Shown: positions 13,612 through 26,280, numbered from the stretch's first letter. The stretch is 64,000 bases of DNA from Pyrocephalus nanus (GCA_038380795.1 CM076263.1:14808709-14872708); one strand, 5' to 3'. Notes: generated from the letters alone by a model not told the origin. Numbers and translations are program-made.

Positions 13612-16600
13612 CCTTGTCCTTTTGTTTCACTGTGTTCCCACATCGATTTTACCTCTGAAATGAAACAAGAAAAAAAAAAGAAAGAAGAAAGAAATACTTC
13701 TATACAAAGCCAGAGATACTGTGACCTGAGAACATACACTTTTATAGAGCATACCATATTTCCTGCTCGTTCTCTTTCTCCTCCATTTCACCTCTGTGGT
13801 GCATTGTGTTCAAATGCAGCTATTCTGAAGCTAAAATAACCATTAAAGACTTATCATTCTGGGCTAGACTGTGAATGCTTCACAAAGCATTTTTCAATAA
13901 TGAACTGATTTTACCCTTGTGAGATTCAGCAGTATGGGTGAAGAGTTGTAAGACTGAAGACAGTGAAAAAGCTAAGATTATAACAAAATAATCTTATTTA
14001 CAATCTTAGATTCTGCTAGTTATATTAGCTCTTCTTCCTGCTCTGAACTGTACCAAACCTATATATCCTGTAATTATGAACTGAAATAAAAATGTCATAT
14101 TTAACAAGTACTAAACTCACTATTAAACCAAACTATTAAACTAAACCAAGTATTTTCTGGCTGATGCCTAAAGACCTGTCTTTATAGAAACAAAGAAATA
14201 AATCTAAAATTAAAAAGAAGTGCAGCATTGATTACAAAGTAAAAAAAAAAAATTGGATACACATACATGTTTAGCAAATATGAATAGTCTCTAAAGGTAT
14301 AATTAGTGGAGAAGGAGGCAGGAATTTTTTACTAGGCAAGAAATAGGCCAATTCAGCTGAGGTTTCCTACTGTACTGACAGCTGGCTGAATCTTTATATA
14401 CGTTAGATGTATGGGTACTAGTGATTTATAGGTCTTTCCTTCTCTAGCACCTTTTGGATGACAGTGCAGGAGAAGAAACTTATTAATGACCCCCAAACCG
14501 GATTATTTGCTTGTGTATTTCTTCTGTTTGTTTATTGGTTTGTGGGTTTGTGTGAAGTAAGGTAGACATTTGTAAGACATTTCATTTGTGAAATTAGTGT
14601 AATCCTAAATTAACTAATTGTCAGTGAAGAGCAAAAGGAAACTATTAGTTTTCTTCAAATGACTGTCATAAAAAAAAGTATGCTGGAAAATTGGCAGGAC
14701 CTGATGATTTATGTCAGGTCAAAAATGAATTAAATATATTTGTCACCTGCAAATATACTATTTTTATTTAAAAATAATTGCATACTATCAAAATAACAGA
14801 AAATATTAAATATTGTCAGGTACACTTAGTAATTGAATTGAATTTTACGTATACCTTCAAATAAGTGCTTTTCAATATACTGTCATAATACTTTATCTCA
14901 CGCAGTAGTTGTGATCTGCGTTTCTTCATTTCAGTATCTATTCTATGTCTATACATTGTTTCCAAGTACTGTTGTACAGTGTGATTAGATTTGTGTAAAT
15001 AATTGGATATCTTCAGTCCTGTTTGTCATCATGTCTATTTTAATATTAACTGATAACTCAATCTGCCCATATTCAAGAGCCTCTGCATGGGTTTGTTGAG
15101 AGTGATAGTCTCCTTTTAATTAGCTTTTCAAGGTCACAGATTAAAACCCTTTATTCAGCTTAATCTGGTACCTTTATTTTGTCTACTCAATGCATTCTAA
15201 AGAGTAGTATTTAGTGAAAGAAAAATCTCTTGTGAGATTTGCTAGATTCCAGCACTGCCTCCATATGGAAGTGTCTGCAGTGATGAGGCAAGTGTTCCAC
15301 TGTAATTCAGGGTTAAGCAGTCTATATCATAAAGACAGCCTGATGAGCATGTAGCGAGTAAGAAAAACAATAAAAAGAACAAGAAGGACTGTCATTAAAA
15401 TCTGTTGGACAGACCACAGCTGTCCATTTCATAATGGAAACTTAGGCCTTTGGTCCCAGGGCCAAAACAAAGACTCTCCTCCAGGGTAGGGGACTGACAT
15501 GAACTACATAAACCATGCAGGGTACAATTTCAAAAATCTCTGTCCTGTCTTTTCCTCATCTGCATACCAGGTACAGAAGTTTGCCAGACAAATGAGTCTA
15601 TGCCACCCACTCTGACTGACTAAATACTTTTTTTGCATAGGCTGAAAAGGAAGTTGAATACTTGCTTCAGGTGCACTAAATAGCTACCACCTTTCCTCTC
15701 CTTGTACCCCACTATTTCACAGTCATGAAAATAAATCTGTTATTTAATCATACAATTTCGGGGCCCTTACTGTTTGTCATTCACTATACAATTATTTCTT
15801 TATTATTTCTATCATGAAATATGGTTCAGATTCCAACTTGAACCAGCTTTTCAGGATTTGGCCCAAAAGGTTAAGAAATAAATAAAAAAACATCCTTGTG
15901 ATCTCATCTGCTATAACAGTTTTCTGCCATTTCACTCAACTTCCCACACAGACCTCAGTGTTCCTTTAAATATACTAAGTCATTCTTGGGTTAGTATCTT
16001 CTCTCATTACAGCTAAATAACCCCTTTATTTTACTCTGTTCTTGTTCTATTTTCTCTTTCATGTTCTCAGTCAGCTTGACTATGACTTTCTGGATTTTTA
16101 AATTTATATATTGCATGAATTATTTTTTTAGATTTTTTCCATCTATTTTCATTTTTTACAATTAGCGCTATATTCCCCTTCTTGCAACGACTCATTATTT
16201 TTGCAATACGTAATCACCACAAATACATTAAAACACACTCTTTACCTTTATTATTTACTATGAATTTTGAAAATAATTTTCACTCCTTAAAATTCACTGT
16301 ATGGGTTGAAACACACAAATACATACTGTGATTATATAATATGTTTCACTGGAGACTCATTATTCTTTATATACTTTGATTGACTATGGGTCAGTAGGCT
16401 ATATTAGATTTTTCCTAGAAAGGACTGTGGCATAAGACATCTTTGGTAGGTAATTGATTTAAGTATCAAACAACGAATTTTTATCAGCAATTACAGTGGT
16501 GACACCCATTATTTTTCTGGCCATAACAACTCGGTGTGCAATTTTGCATGCCATATCATACTCACCCACTGTAACTGGAAGTGACAACTTGTCTTGCCTC

Positions 16601-17454
16601 AAAGAGAGTGTTTTATCTCCCAACAAGGTGAAAAATAACAGCAAAAAAAAAAATCAGGTAACACACCAGAAATGGATTGTATTTTCTCAGTTAAGTAGAC
16701 CAAAAAGGGGTAGTACACACTTATTAACTGTAGCACTCACACTAACTGAGAAACTTCTGCATTTAAATAAGATCAATGTTTATAATACATGATGCTAAAA
16801 ATATGAAGTGAATTCTTCTCTACATAAACTGTAATCAGTTTTAATCCTCTCAAATATATGAGAAATTATGATATTCAGAAGCAAAAAAAAATAAACAAAA
16901 TAAATATGAAATAAAGAACATAAATGGTGAAGAACTACATGAAACATAAGTAAGAGCTTGAAAATAAAATGTTGAGGCATGAATTTGTGTAACACCTCAG
17001 TAGGTACAAGAATAAGGTGAAAGACACCCTATTTTCCTTTATTATGCAAATAATATATTTTTACTCATATTTCAGTTTAAAACACCTAAAGTCCATTACA
17101 AATGTACCCAGAAATCAGTTACTGAAGCAAAGCACTTTCTGGCAAGAAGATTGAGTAGAACGGCTTATTTGAAAAAAATGGAAAGCTTTATTTCGTCTTA
17201 TGGTAGTAGATAAAGTGCATTCTTTTGACAATGAGGAAAATTCAGTAAAGCTGACTTTGGAATATTCAGCAATGTACAAAATTTTACAGACCTTTTTGGC
17301 TTTTAATGTTGTGACTTCTATTTATAAATCAAGTTTATTTGCTCACCTATATATGGACATAAAGTGCATTAGGGCTATCAGAAATTAATACTGTGCCTTC
17401 TTCGAGGCTTAATTGATAATATTCAGTATTCAGACTTCCAGTCTGTACTTTAAG

Positions 17455-17790
17455 TATTCTTTGGTAAGGGGCAACCACACAAGTGCTGAGGACAGGAGGA
17501 TGATACTGCCCTAATCCTGCTGGCCACACTATTTCTGTTACAAGCCAGAACACCATTGGCCTTCTTAGCCACCACAGAACTCTGCTGGTTCATATTTGGA
17601 CACCATCAACCAGCAACCCTAGGTCCCTTTTCTGGCTTGAAGCTTTTGATATACTCTTCCCCCAGCCTGTAGTACTGCATGAAGTTGTTGGGGCCAAAGT
17701 GCAGGACCTAGCACTAGGTCTCATACCACTGGCCTTGGCCTATCAATCCAGCCTGTCCACATCACTCTGTAGAACTATTAGGTGTTTAGT
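17455..17790 (-). mobile_element. CR1 LINE fragment (RT C-terminal region, minus)
   Basis: On the minus strand this is the part of CR1 ORF2 around the thumb and C-terminus. Diagnostic + strand phrases are CCTGCTGGCCACACTATTTC, CATTGGCCTTCTTAGCCACC, CCCCCAGCCTGTAGTACTGC and GTTGGGGCCAAAGTGCAGGA. The 3' UTR and the terminal repeat of this copy are absent. The fragment stops after the segment matching the 'aatccagcctgtccaca' region. It lies about 80 bp from a second CR1 fragment in the opposite orientation. Confidence 0.88.
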
Positions 17791-17867
17791 CATATTTGTG
17801 TTTAAAGTACCTAATGAAGAAATCTGCTCTTGTTGTTAGAAATGTGGCTTCTCTACATAAAGATTGA

Positions 17868-18178
17868 AAGTGGGTCCCAAGAGGATATGCCAGACCTTTT
17901 TCAGTGGTGCCCAGTGACAGGACAAGGAGCAATGACCATAAACTAAAACACAAGTTTTACCCCAGCATGAGGAAGATCTTTCTTGACATTAAGGATGGCA
18001 GAGCACTGGAACAGGCTGCCTGGAATATCATGGAGTCTCCCTCTCTGAACACATTAAAACCTAATCTGGACAAATTCCTCTGTGACCTGCTCTAGGTGAC
18101 CCTACTTTGGTGGGGGGTTTGGACCAGATAATCTCCAGAGGTCAGTTACAACCTTAACAATTCTGTGATTCTGTGACC
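17868..18178 (+). mobile_element. CR1 LINE 3' end (plus)
   Basis: A sense-strand CR1 3' region: GGGTCCCAAGAGGATATGCC, a 'cagtggtgcccagtgacaggacaaggagcaatg'-type block, a GAGCACTGGAACAGGCTGCC block, the GACCTGCTCTAGGTGACCCT block and the terminal TTCTGTGATTCTGTGA repeat at about 18160-18175. It is only 310 bp and noncoding. The terminal unit is TTCTGTGA rather than TTCTATGA, a CR1 subfamily difference from the copies at 8160 and 62317. Confidence 0.92.
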
Positions 18179-18541
18179 CCGTGAAAATGGTAACTTTATC
18201 ATAAACAGCACACTAAACCTAGTGCTAGAAGATGGCAGAATCAGAGCGAACCGTTCCACATCTAGCACTGTGCACTAAAAGCTACTGTGACTTTTCTAGA
18301 AGTATCTTTTTGGGTAAAAGCAAGGTAGCTTCGCTTAATGGTTGTTTAATGTCTTTGGAAGGCCTGATATATTTGTGAGAGCATTTCTGATAAATTATAT
18401 AAATTTATTTGATTTACATTGTTACAGCGCTCAGACGTTGATAATCCTTTTCTCCATATTGCAGTACACTACAGTCTAGGATGATGTCTGTTTTTAATAG
18501 TTGCCAGAGATCTATGAAAGAATGCATTGTGTGATTGTGCA

Positions 18542-18565
18542 TGTGTGTATGTGTGTGTGTGTGTG
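18542..18565. repeat. Short (TG)n tract
   Basis: About 24 bp of TG/TATG units with an A interruption. Shorter and less regular than the array at 12968. Confidence 0.8.
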
Positions 18566-19386
18566 CCTGTGCACATGGTCACTTCTTAGGTGCACAGGTG
18601 CTAGGTAAAAAGTACAGTAACACTAATATAATCAGAAAAGTTAGTTGAATGGAACTCAAAGTTTTCAGAGCAGCACACACGAAGTGGTAAGTTTCAGAAG
18701 CAAATACCTTATTTTTTGTGTATCTGGGAACATGCACTTCCAAAAACAAAACCCAAAGAAATTTCCGAAACTGATATTTTTTTACATGATCAGATGACTA
18801 TCATCTCATCAAATGACTCCTTTTCTATAGATTTTTTGCTTTATATATGAGAGAAAGCTAGAACAAGCTTTTATACAGTTTAGCAAGGGGTATGAATCTA
18901 GCTGACAGCTGAGGAGCATGCAGAAGCATAAAGCAAGTACTTAGACACCACAGAGGATATGAAGGTTAGTGATATTCCTGTTGTGGACAAAAAAATATGT
19001 GTCCTCTAAAATATTCCTGAAGACTTTCAGCACTAAACAGAGGGCAGACAAAAAGTACCATCAAAGGAGTATAAGGGAATTGGTGGTGCTCACATAGCAT
19101 GTATTATTAGCTTCTGGAAACAGAATGAAAGGAGAGAACACTTTTGGTTTCTTTTTTCAAAATTCCTGTGCTCCAGTTGACAGGTAGAAAATAAAGAGGT
19201 CATTGGAATAATGCAATAGTCTTTTACTGTTCTTCTAGTTTTATAAGTACAAGCTTTATTAAGATTCTATAGTGCTTTTTTCTAGGGACTGACTGAAAGG
19301 AGACAAACTATTGGGGGTTCAGCTTGTTTGGTTCCTTTTGGTCTTCATTTTAGAGATCACAAGATTGTGGTTGACTCCCTCCCTGG

Positions 19387-19529
19387 AAAAACAAACAAAC
19401 AAACAAACAAACAAACACAAAACCCCTAAAAACAAACAAACAAATAACCAAACCAAAACCAAACAACAACAACAAAAAACAACCAACCAAACAAAAAACC
19501 CACAAACAAACAAAACCCAACCCACAAAC
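19387..19529. repeat. (CAAA)n-rich low-complexity tract
   Basis: It starts with at least six clean CAAA units and continues as CAACAACAA, CCAACCAAACAAA and AAACCC variants for about 140 bp. The + strand is nearly devoid of G and T. Confidence 0.88.
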
Positions 19530-20020
19530 CGAGCATGAGATATTTATTCCAGGAAAACTCAGTTTCAGGAGAGCATGGCATACGTTTTTCTTTTTTGATA
19601 TATTAGCTATTCAGAGTTGGTTTTAGCCATGCAAAAGGTATCTCCAATGTGAAACAACCTACAGAAGGATGTGAAAGGATGTGGTAAAATCCTTATGTGG
19701 ATTATCAAATCCCAAGAAGTAAATCCTACAAGGCTTCAGATTTCAAATGAAATATACTACATAGCCTGTCTCCTCCATGGGCTGTGAGCAGTCCATGAAG
19801 ATTTGAATATTACAAAATATGTAGTATGGCGTAAAAAACATAATAATAAATCTTGACAGTGACTGGGCTCAGAGAAAGAAGAGAATAATACAAAAAGTTT
19901 TTTTGCTGCTTTCCTGAATTTCCAGAGGTTACTCTCTGTAGTCACCATCTCAGAGAAGAGTCAATGGATGAGTAGTAGATCATTAGCAACTTCTTCACTC
20001 TCCATCCCCCCTTATACTAA

Positions 20021-20190
20021 TTTGGCAGGAATTTGCCTTCTAACAGCTCAAAACACCTTCCTCAACTATTTTTCTCATTTTCTGACATACTGGCATTACT
20101 TTCAGTGTTACTTAAAAATAAAAATTAACTTTGTATGCCTATGGTCTATTTCTCATTTATACTATAATCCATTTGTTCTTTTGGGAAAAG
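20021..20190. repeat. Unclassified repeat, copy 1 of a local direct duplication
   Basis: It begins TTTGGCAGGAATTTGCCTTC and shares a long colinear alignment with 21295-21471. The shared blocks are CCTTCTCAyAGyTCAAAA-like, CTCCTCAA, TTTTTCTCATTTTCTGACAT, CATTA.TTTTCAG, TTAACTT.ATATG and ATTTATnCTAT. This copy lacks about 13 bp that copy 2 has before the TTTTTCTCATTTTCTG core. By eye roughly three quarters of positions match. It could be two insertions of one unidentified transposon or an old local duplication. Confidence 0.75.
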
Positions 20191-21006
20191 CTGAGGAACT
20201 TTGGAAGGGTATAAATTTGCAAAAACAATGTAATTTTTTTTTCCAGTTATTATATAAGTTTTGCACATGTGGTTCACTACCTGTCTTTTTTCAGAGTCTT
20301 CTTAAACTGGAAAGACAGGAGAAAAGAAAGACTGTAATTTACTATTCACTCTTATATTAAAGTCTTCAAGAGGCCGTCTTACAGTGTACTGCACTGGGAA
20401 GTTTATATGGCATACCACTTCTGAACCTCAGCTAATCCATCACCTGGTGGCAGGCTGCACACAGTTAGCATTAAAAAAGAACTCCATCTGTCAGATTCAG
20501 ATAAGAATCTATATCTATTTGTTCATTTTAAGAAACTTTAAAAACAGGTGTAAACAACTACTACAAGACATCACTGTAAGGACCAACGTTATTTGTCAGT
20601 ATACTACAGGGGATACCAATTCAGGGTGACCACATCATGAGGCATTATCGAACTGTTCCAGCCTACACAATGGTACGTCAAAATATGGTCTCAGCTGCTA
20701 CACAAAGTGTAGCCGTGCCTGTATTAAGAACATCTTAATTCTGTTCTAGTGCCACAGAGAGCCCTATAGAATTAATGATGCCAGATAGTCTGACTGTTGC
20801 TGTCAAGATTCATGAGGGTTCTTAATATGAGAAATGAAGATCTTTTTTCTTTTTCATAAGAGAGTTAAATACTTAAATACATGATAAGAAAGCATTATTC
20901 ATTGCACTGATCTTCTAAATTGTTCGCTTAGACAGTTCAAAAGAACTAAAAAGCTATGTGATACAATGCTTAGAGAGATCAAAGATCTTCTGCAGTGGTA
21001 CAGATC

Positions 21007-21045
21007 CCATTTTTAGTGACCAAAGAGCATATTCACTAAAAATGG
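21007..21045. repeat. Perfect 13-bp inverted repeat (hairpin)
   Basis: The left arm CCATTTTTAGTGA (21007-21019) and the right arm TCACTAAAAATGG (21033-21045) are exact reverse complements separated by 13 nt. It lies between the two copies of the local duplication. No transposon is recognised around it. Confidence 0.85.
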
Positions 21046-21294
21046 TATAAGTTTTGTAGTCTCTCCTCAGAAGTTCCCCAAACTGCTGAAAATATAATGT
21101 AAATGGGTTTTGATATGAAATTCCATCTCTTTGGAGGTAAACCTCATAAGAACTCAGCCTCAAATTTGCATCATCCCTGATTCATTCCTAAACTCCAAAT
21201 CTGATTTGTTTTCTAAATCCTTTTCTTCATCCTTCCTGTGGTATTGCAATAAAATATGAAGAAAATGCTCTGTATCAGAGCAGAAATCTCTGTA

Positions 21295-21471
21295 TTTGGC
21301 AGGAATCTGCCTTCTCATAGTTCAAAATATCCTCCTCAAATATTTTCCATCTATTTTTCTCATTTTCTGACATATTGTCATTATTTTCAGGGTTCCTTAC
21401 GAATTAAAAGTTAACTTGATATGTCTACAGTCTGTTTCTTATTTATTCTATGATCCCTTTACTCTGGAAAA
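21295..21471. repeat. Unclassified repeat, copy 2 of a local direct duplication
   Basis: It begins TTTGGCAGGAATCTGCCTTC and is colinear with 20021-20190, in the same orientation and about 1.27 kb downstream. It carries an extra segment of about 13 bp (TTTTCCATCTAT-like) next to the shared TTTTTCTCATTTTCTGACAT core. Homology fades at both ends without clear terminal repeats or target-site duplications. Confidence 0.75.
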
Positions 21472-22300
21472 ATTATTTGTATTGGAGCATTTTCATGCCT
21501 GCTTCCTTAGATATGCAGGAGATTATACCTATGAGTTTCTTCTTATTATATTTCATACAATATGATGGATGAAATTTTAAATCCTTATGAGCCCATCTCA
21601 ATTTAAATCTGCAAAATAACTTGGATACAAGATTGATCATTGTTCTCTAATTTTTTAGAAAAATTCTGATCCTTTAAATATCCAAGTGTATCTTGATTTT
21701 GTGTTTTTATATTTGGTCTAAATGTTTGATTTTAAATATTGTGGAATTTAAAATTTTAAATATATTCTTAGTTAGTGTATTCAACTCTATTGAGTCTGTG
21801 GACCAGGACTGATAAAGGCTTCCTGTAACCCAAAGTTTTCCATTCCTTTCGGTATGGCTGTGTTTTCTGTGTGAACCAAAGGATAAGTGTTTCTGAACAC
21901 ACTTTTTAGACACTGGATCACTGACCACTACAGGTCAGAGCATGTATTTGGGCAGCACATTTGTTTTACAGTACTTCCTTCTTGATTGTGGGAAGCCTAC
22001 TAGTTGGAATTATTGGTTGCACTATCAGAAACCAAATTTGTCTCACAAATTGATTTTATTATAGCTCTTAAACTGTGTTGTTTACACAACAATCTGTAGA
22101 TTTTTTTGGTAGAAAAAGAAATTTTATAGGAAATTTTTTAGGTAAAGGCTGATTTCTCATTAAGATCATTCTGAAAAAGATAAAACACAAACTACTTTTG
22201 TTAAAGCTTTACAGATGCAAAGGTCTGAAGAGTGCATATAAATCAAAGCATTATTTTGCATATTTTAGAAATAAGCCCAATACCATTTACATACTTTGCT

Positions 22301-22355
22301 CTTTTTTCATGTTTTTCTTTTTTTTTTAATTAACACATTCTTTTCATGTTTTTCT
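22301..22355. repeat. Short T-rich near-tandem duplication
   Basis: CTTTTTTCATGTTTTTCT (22301-22318) recurs as CTTTTCATGTTTTTCT (22340-22355), separated by a T-run and AATTAACACATT. Confidence 0.7.
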
Positions 22356-23124
22356 CTGAGAATCTTTCCACAGCAGAATGAGTGTATTAAAATTATGAAA
22401 TCTTTCATCTTCATGAAAACTTAGTCATTTTTCAGAACACACTACGAAAACATTTTCTAACATCATTATGTGGTCATTCTCTCCTTTATAGGTTAGGAAA
22501 TAAGAAACTTTCTTAGAAAATGCATTTGTCTTAACATCTTTGCTAAAATGATGCTGGAATTGTAGTTGGTAACAGAAGGTCATTAACAAGCATTAATGTA
22601 ACTTTATGTATAATCGCAAAAGTTATCCCAGGAAAGGAAAAAGTAATGAATTTGAAATTTCCAATATCTACCTTTCATGAAAATTGTGAAGTGTATTGCT
22701 CAAATGGGGAGGAAAATGTCATAATTAATTTTGTAATTCTATTCATATGCAAGGGTATTAGTTTAAATGGATGTGCTATATAGAGGAGACCTTGACACTG
22801 CAGAACAAGGTAGAGAAAAAATAGTGGCCTTCTTTCCTGAAAATAGTAGCATTGTGGAGTGTCAGACCATTGCATTATAGATTGCATTGACTTCTTATTT
22901 CTAGGAAATAATAGTGGAGGAAAATATTCAGGTCCACTTTGCACCCCAAAACTGAACCCTGCTTGCAAGTTGCTTACATGCATTAGATACTAGACTAAGT
23001 AACCATTGTATAATTCTTGATGCTAATCTTGTTTGGCAGACCTTTTCTCTACTAAATGGTTGTGTTTGGATACCTTTTATTGTGTGTAAAAACTCTGAGG
23101 TAGTGTGTACTCAGGAGTATACTG

Positions 23125-23162
23125 TGTTTTGGTTTGTGGGTTTTTGTTTGTTTGTTTGTTTT
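23125..23162. repeat. (GTTT)n low-complexity tract
   Basis: GTTTTGGTTTGTGGG followed by four to five GTTT units. It is the opposite strand sense to the CAAA tracts elsewhere in the window. Confidence 0.8.
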
Positions 23163-24480
23163 CATGATAGCAAGGTCTAATTTACTATTGGATTAATACA
23201 GAAAACTTCCAATTCCTCATGCAAGAACTTAGTGACATGACCTGCTGGTCAGGAATTTACAAGACAGCTGGAGAAGTTATGACCTCTTGATGACATAATG
23301 AGCTCTATCGCTACCTTGCTGTGTTGCTGCCTTTCAGCTTTGCATTTTTCTGGACTTTTTACCTATTTATTTCACTATTTTTCTCTTTAATTTTGGAGTC
23401 TATTTACCATGGACTCAACAGTTCCAGTCTTCTGTTTCTTTTTTTTTTGGTATTTCATGGTCTTAACTCTGACACTTGTCCAAAGCTCAAAAAATTTTTT
23501 CTACAGTAAATCTAAACGGAGGTGCCATGGCTGTGGCTTGGAGAACTAGCTTTTAGGCCCTATCATCTGAACACTGGCCTCTTAGGAAATTTAAAAGTGG
23601 GAAGTCAAACATATGAGCTGGATGCAGTTGGCTGGACCTTTCAAGGATGTATTCTAGAGAGAACAAAGGAAATGTAACCATCCCTGCAGATCGTCATCTC
23701 CAACCTTTAGATTTTCCTCTTTGTTCTCACCCTATCATAATTATCCAGACCATAATTGTGTCACCAAACTCTCCTGCTTCGTACTTAATCTGCTTCATAT
23801 AGTATTTCCAGGTAGTAATTGATGCAGTTGTTTAACTGATTGTTGAATTGCATGGTACCACTGCCTTGCTTTGGCTCATTGCACATATGAATATGGAGTC
23901 TTATGTCCAGGACAACAGTCAGGTATTATATGTCAACGGTTTTACTGCTACAGACTTCTCTTTTCTTTGCAGTTAGCAGCTTATGCCAAAGTCATCTCAG
24001 TTTTAGGATATATAAAAATACTTATAGGTCATTCTACTACCAGCTTAGCTGGCCTTTACACTGTTTAAAATTTGGTCCATAAACAGTGATAACAAGAATT
24101 TTGGCCTCTCTCCTCCTTCTGGTTTTAAATAATTCATATAAATATTTTTTTCCTTCCTTGAATTACATTCTGGCAATATGCCTAGTAGTTCTAAAGAGTC
24201 TATATGCTGATGTTTATCACAGGACACCACTGAGATCACAAAACCAAATGGCCTGATTTTCATCAACAATAAATTTCAGAAAGAAGAAAATAGTCACAAG
24301 CAGCACTCTAAGCAAAGGCATAGAGTATTTTCGGCTGCTAATTTTGATGATAACACCTAGGAAAGCATATAATTCTGCTTTTATAACCATTAATTATGTG
24401 CTGCAAATTTTCAGAGAAACTTGCTTTTTCCAAATATTTTCTTTGATTTGATTAAGCATCATTTTGTAGCAAATGTTCTG

Positions 24481-24592
24481 GGAAAAAAAAAAAAAAAGAA
24501 ACAGCATATTCTATCCTTCCCCTTCAAAAAATCCCCAACAAAACCAACAGCAGCAAAAAAACAAACACACCAACCAAAAAACCTCAAATAAT
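24481..24592. repeat. A-run and CAACA-rich low-complexity tract
   Basis: A run of more than 14 A is followed by CCCCAACAAAACCAACAGCAGC and CAAACACACCAACC-type sequence. No retroelement body is recognisable. Confidence 0.7.
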
Positions 24593-26280
24593 CATGGGCT
24601 TAAAATAGTTGTTTGTTCTGAAAACAAATGTGTTGATTTATTTTGTTCTTTTTTTTAGCGTGAGATGTGTGATGTGCTATTTCTAAATAAATGGTGCCAT
24701 AAGACAAGCATATGTTGTTCTATATCATGCACTGCAGGTGCTGCAGTACCAGCTTGCATAATGTGCCACCTGAAACTCAGAGAAGCAATTTTCTTTAAAA
24801 TGCCAGATTGTGGAGGCCTAGCTCACGCTGATAAGCACCTACTGACGCAAGAAGTTCCATTAAAGCCCCTCCTTTCAAATAAGTGCTAACTTACATGAGT
24901 AAGTTTTATAGGCCATCTCCTAGCTTCTAGTGTATTTTGGCATTAAAAAAAAATCACATACTGACTCATATATTTTTAGATCCTCTATCCATATAAAACT
25001 ATGTAGTTTATAGAAGGTATTGACAAGTATCTAGGATTTAAAACATTACAATATTTATTAGATTAAATTTTATAAGTATTAAATCCAAGAGACCTCTTCT
25101 GAATGTGTAGCCTTTTAGTTATAATAATGTCAAACCTATTGATAAATAGATCAGGCAGTTGCTTAGGAAGATGACAGGACAGAAGACTTACATTTACTTA
25201 CCATAAATCAAGGAGAGGAGAGTCTATGGCTGGTAGTAACAGCATCTAATAGAGAAGGTAGGTAGGAAACTGATGGTAGTTTTCTGGCCCAGACATGTAA
25301 TTTGAGTTTCTATTATAAAATACTATGCTTCTCCATTTATAGAATGTGGAATTCTGCTGTGCTGCCTGTGATAAACTGTTTTAATCTGTACGGAAATGAT
25401 TCCTGTTTAGCTCTTCCCAAGTCTGCTGCTTTCAGAATTTTAGTTTCTTGAGGTAGAGACCATTGCAAATTTATTTGGTGTAACATGAGTTTTCTGCCTG
25501 TACAACAAAAAAGACATTCTAAAATTATTATTGTGTTACTAGGTTTTGCAAATCTTCTCACACCCGTGCTGCAGACAATTGTGGAGGAAACTAGACCAGA
25601 TTTAGACTGAATTAGTAAATTAGTCGTCAACTGCCTAGATTTGAAAGCAGCCTTTTAAAGGAATCACAGTTCTGGAAGCTGTTATCAAAATAAGGGGAAT
25701 TCACAATGTCAACGTGGAGGCATAATGATTGTAATCTCAAATGAAGCAAGCAAACTAACCTAGGTCCAATTGCTAAAGATGTAGGTAATGCAAGTGTTAC
25801 AGAGGAAATAATGCAAAATTCTTCCAAACTTCTCTCATTGTGCTTCTGATGGAAGAGTGCATGGCATATGATCATCACTAGGAGAACTTAATACAAATTT
25901 TCCAATGACAGGCAGACCTAACATTTTATGCACTACACTAAGTGACATAGTATTGCTTCTTGGATGATAATTGCAGGACTGGTGTACTCAGCTAGTTTTT
26001 GACAATGGTTGTACAAAAACATCATTTTTCATTGTCAGATAGGGATTGAGCCACATGGTATAGGCTAAAATGTATGGAGCCTTTGATATTTCAGTAGGAT
26101 GTCTCTTAAAAGAATATTATGTCTCAACTCTTCTCTCATGTGATTGTGTCCACATATGTTTACAAAAAACATTATGCATATGCATACATTTTTATATATA
26201 TCAAACACATTGCATCTATGTAGTATGTGCAGTGTAAATGTATACTATATCTGCATATTTGCACATATACATATATATAC

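Larger units (their letters stand above)
8906..17450. other. AT-rich unique DNA with microsatellites, no gene seen
   Basis: No host gene or recognisable transposon. It contains an A-rich tract (9930-9962), a (TG)n microsatellite (12968-13008), an (AAT)n microsatellite (13564-13610) and short A-runs. One small segment on the minus strand (16566-16616) has an exon-like layout and is discussed as a finding, but it is not strong enough to annotate as a gene. Confidence 0.65.
18179..26280. other. AT-rich unique DNA, no gene seen
   Basis: No host gene is supported. Notable contents are a short (TG)n tract (18542-18565), a CAAA-rich tract (19387-19529), a pair of about 170-bp diverged direct repeats (20021-20190 and 21295-21471), a 13-bp perfect hairpin (21007-21045), a small T-rich duplication (22301-22355), a GTTT tract (23125-23162), a CAAC-rich tract (24481-24592) and TA/CA-rich sequence just before the LTR-like block at 26281. 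Confidence 0.65.

Noticed and set aside
13557..13757. Minus-strand frame ending in a leucine run
   Set aside because: The run is the (AAT)n array read in one frame, not a signal peptide or membrane segment.
19968..20360. 130-codon plus-strand frame
   Set aside because: It overlaps the unclassified 170-bp duplication, whose second copy is not open in the same frame, so there is no sign of coding constraint.
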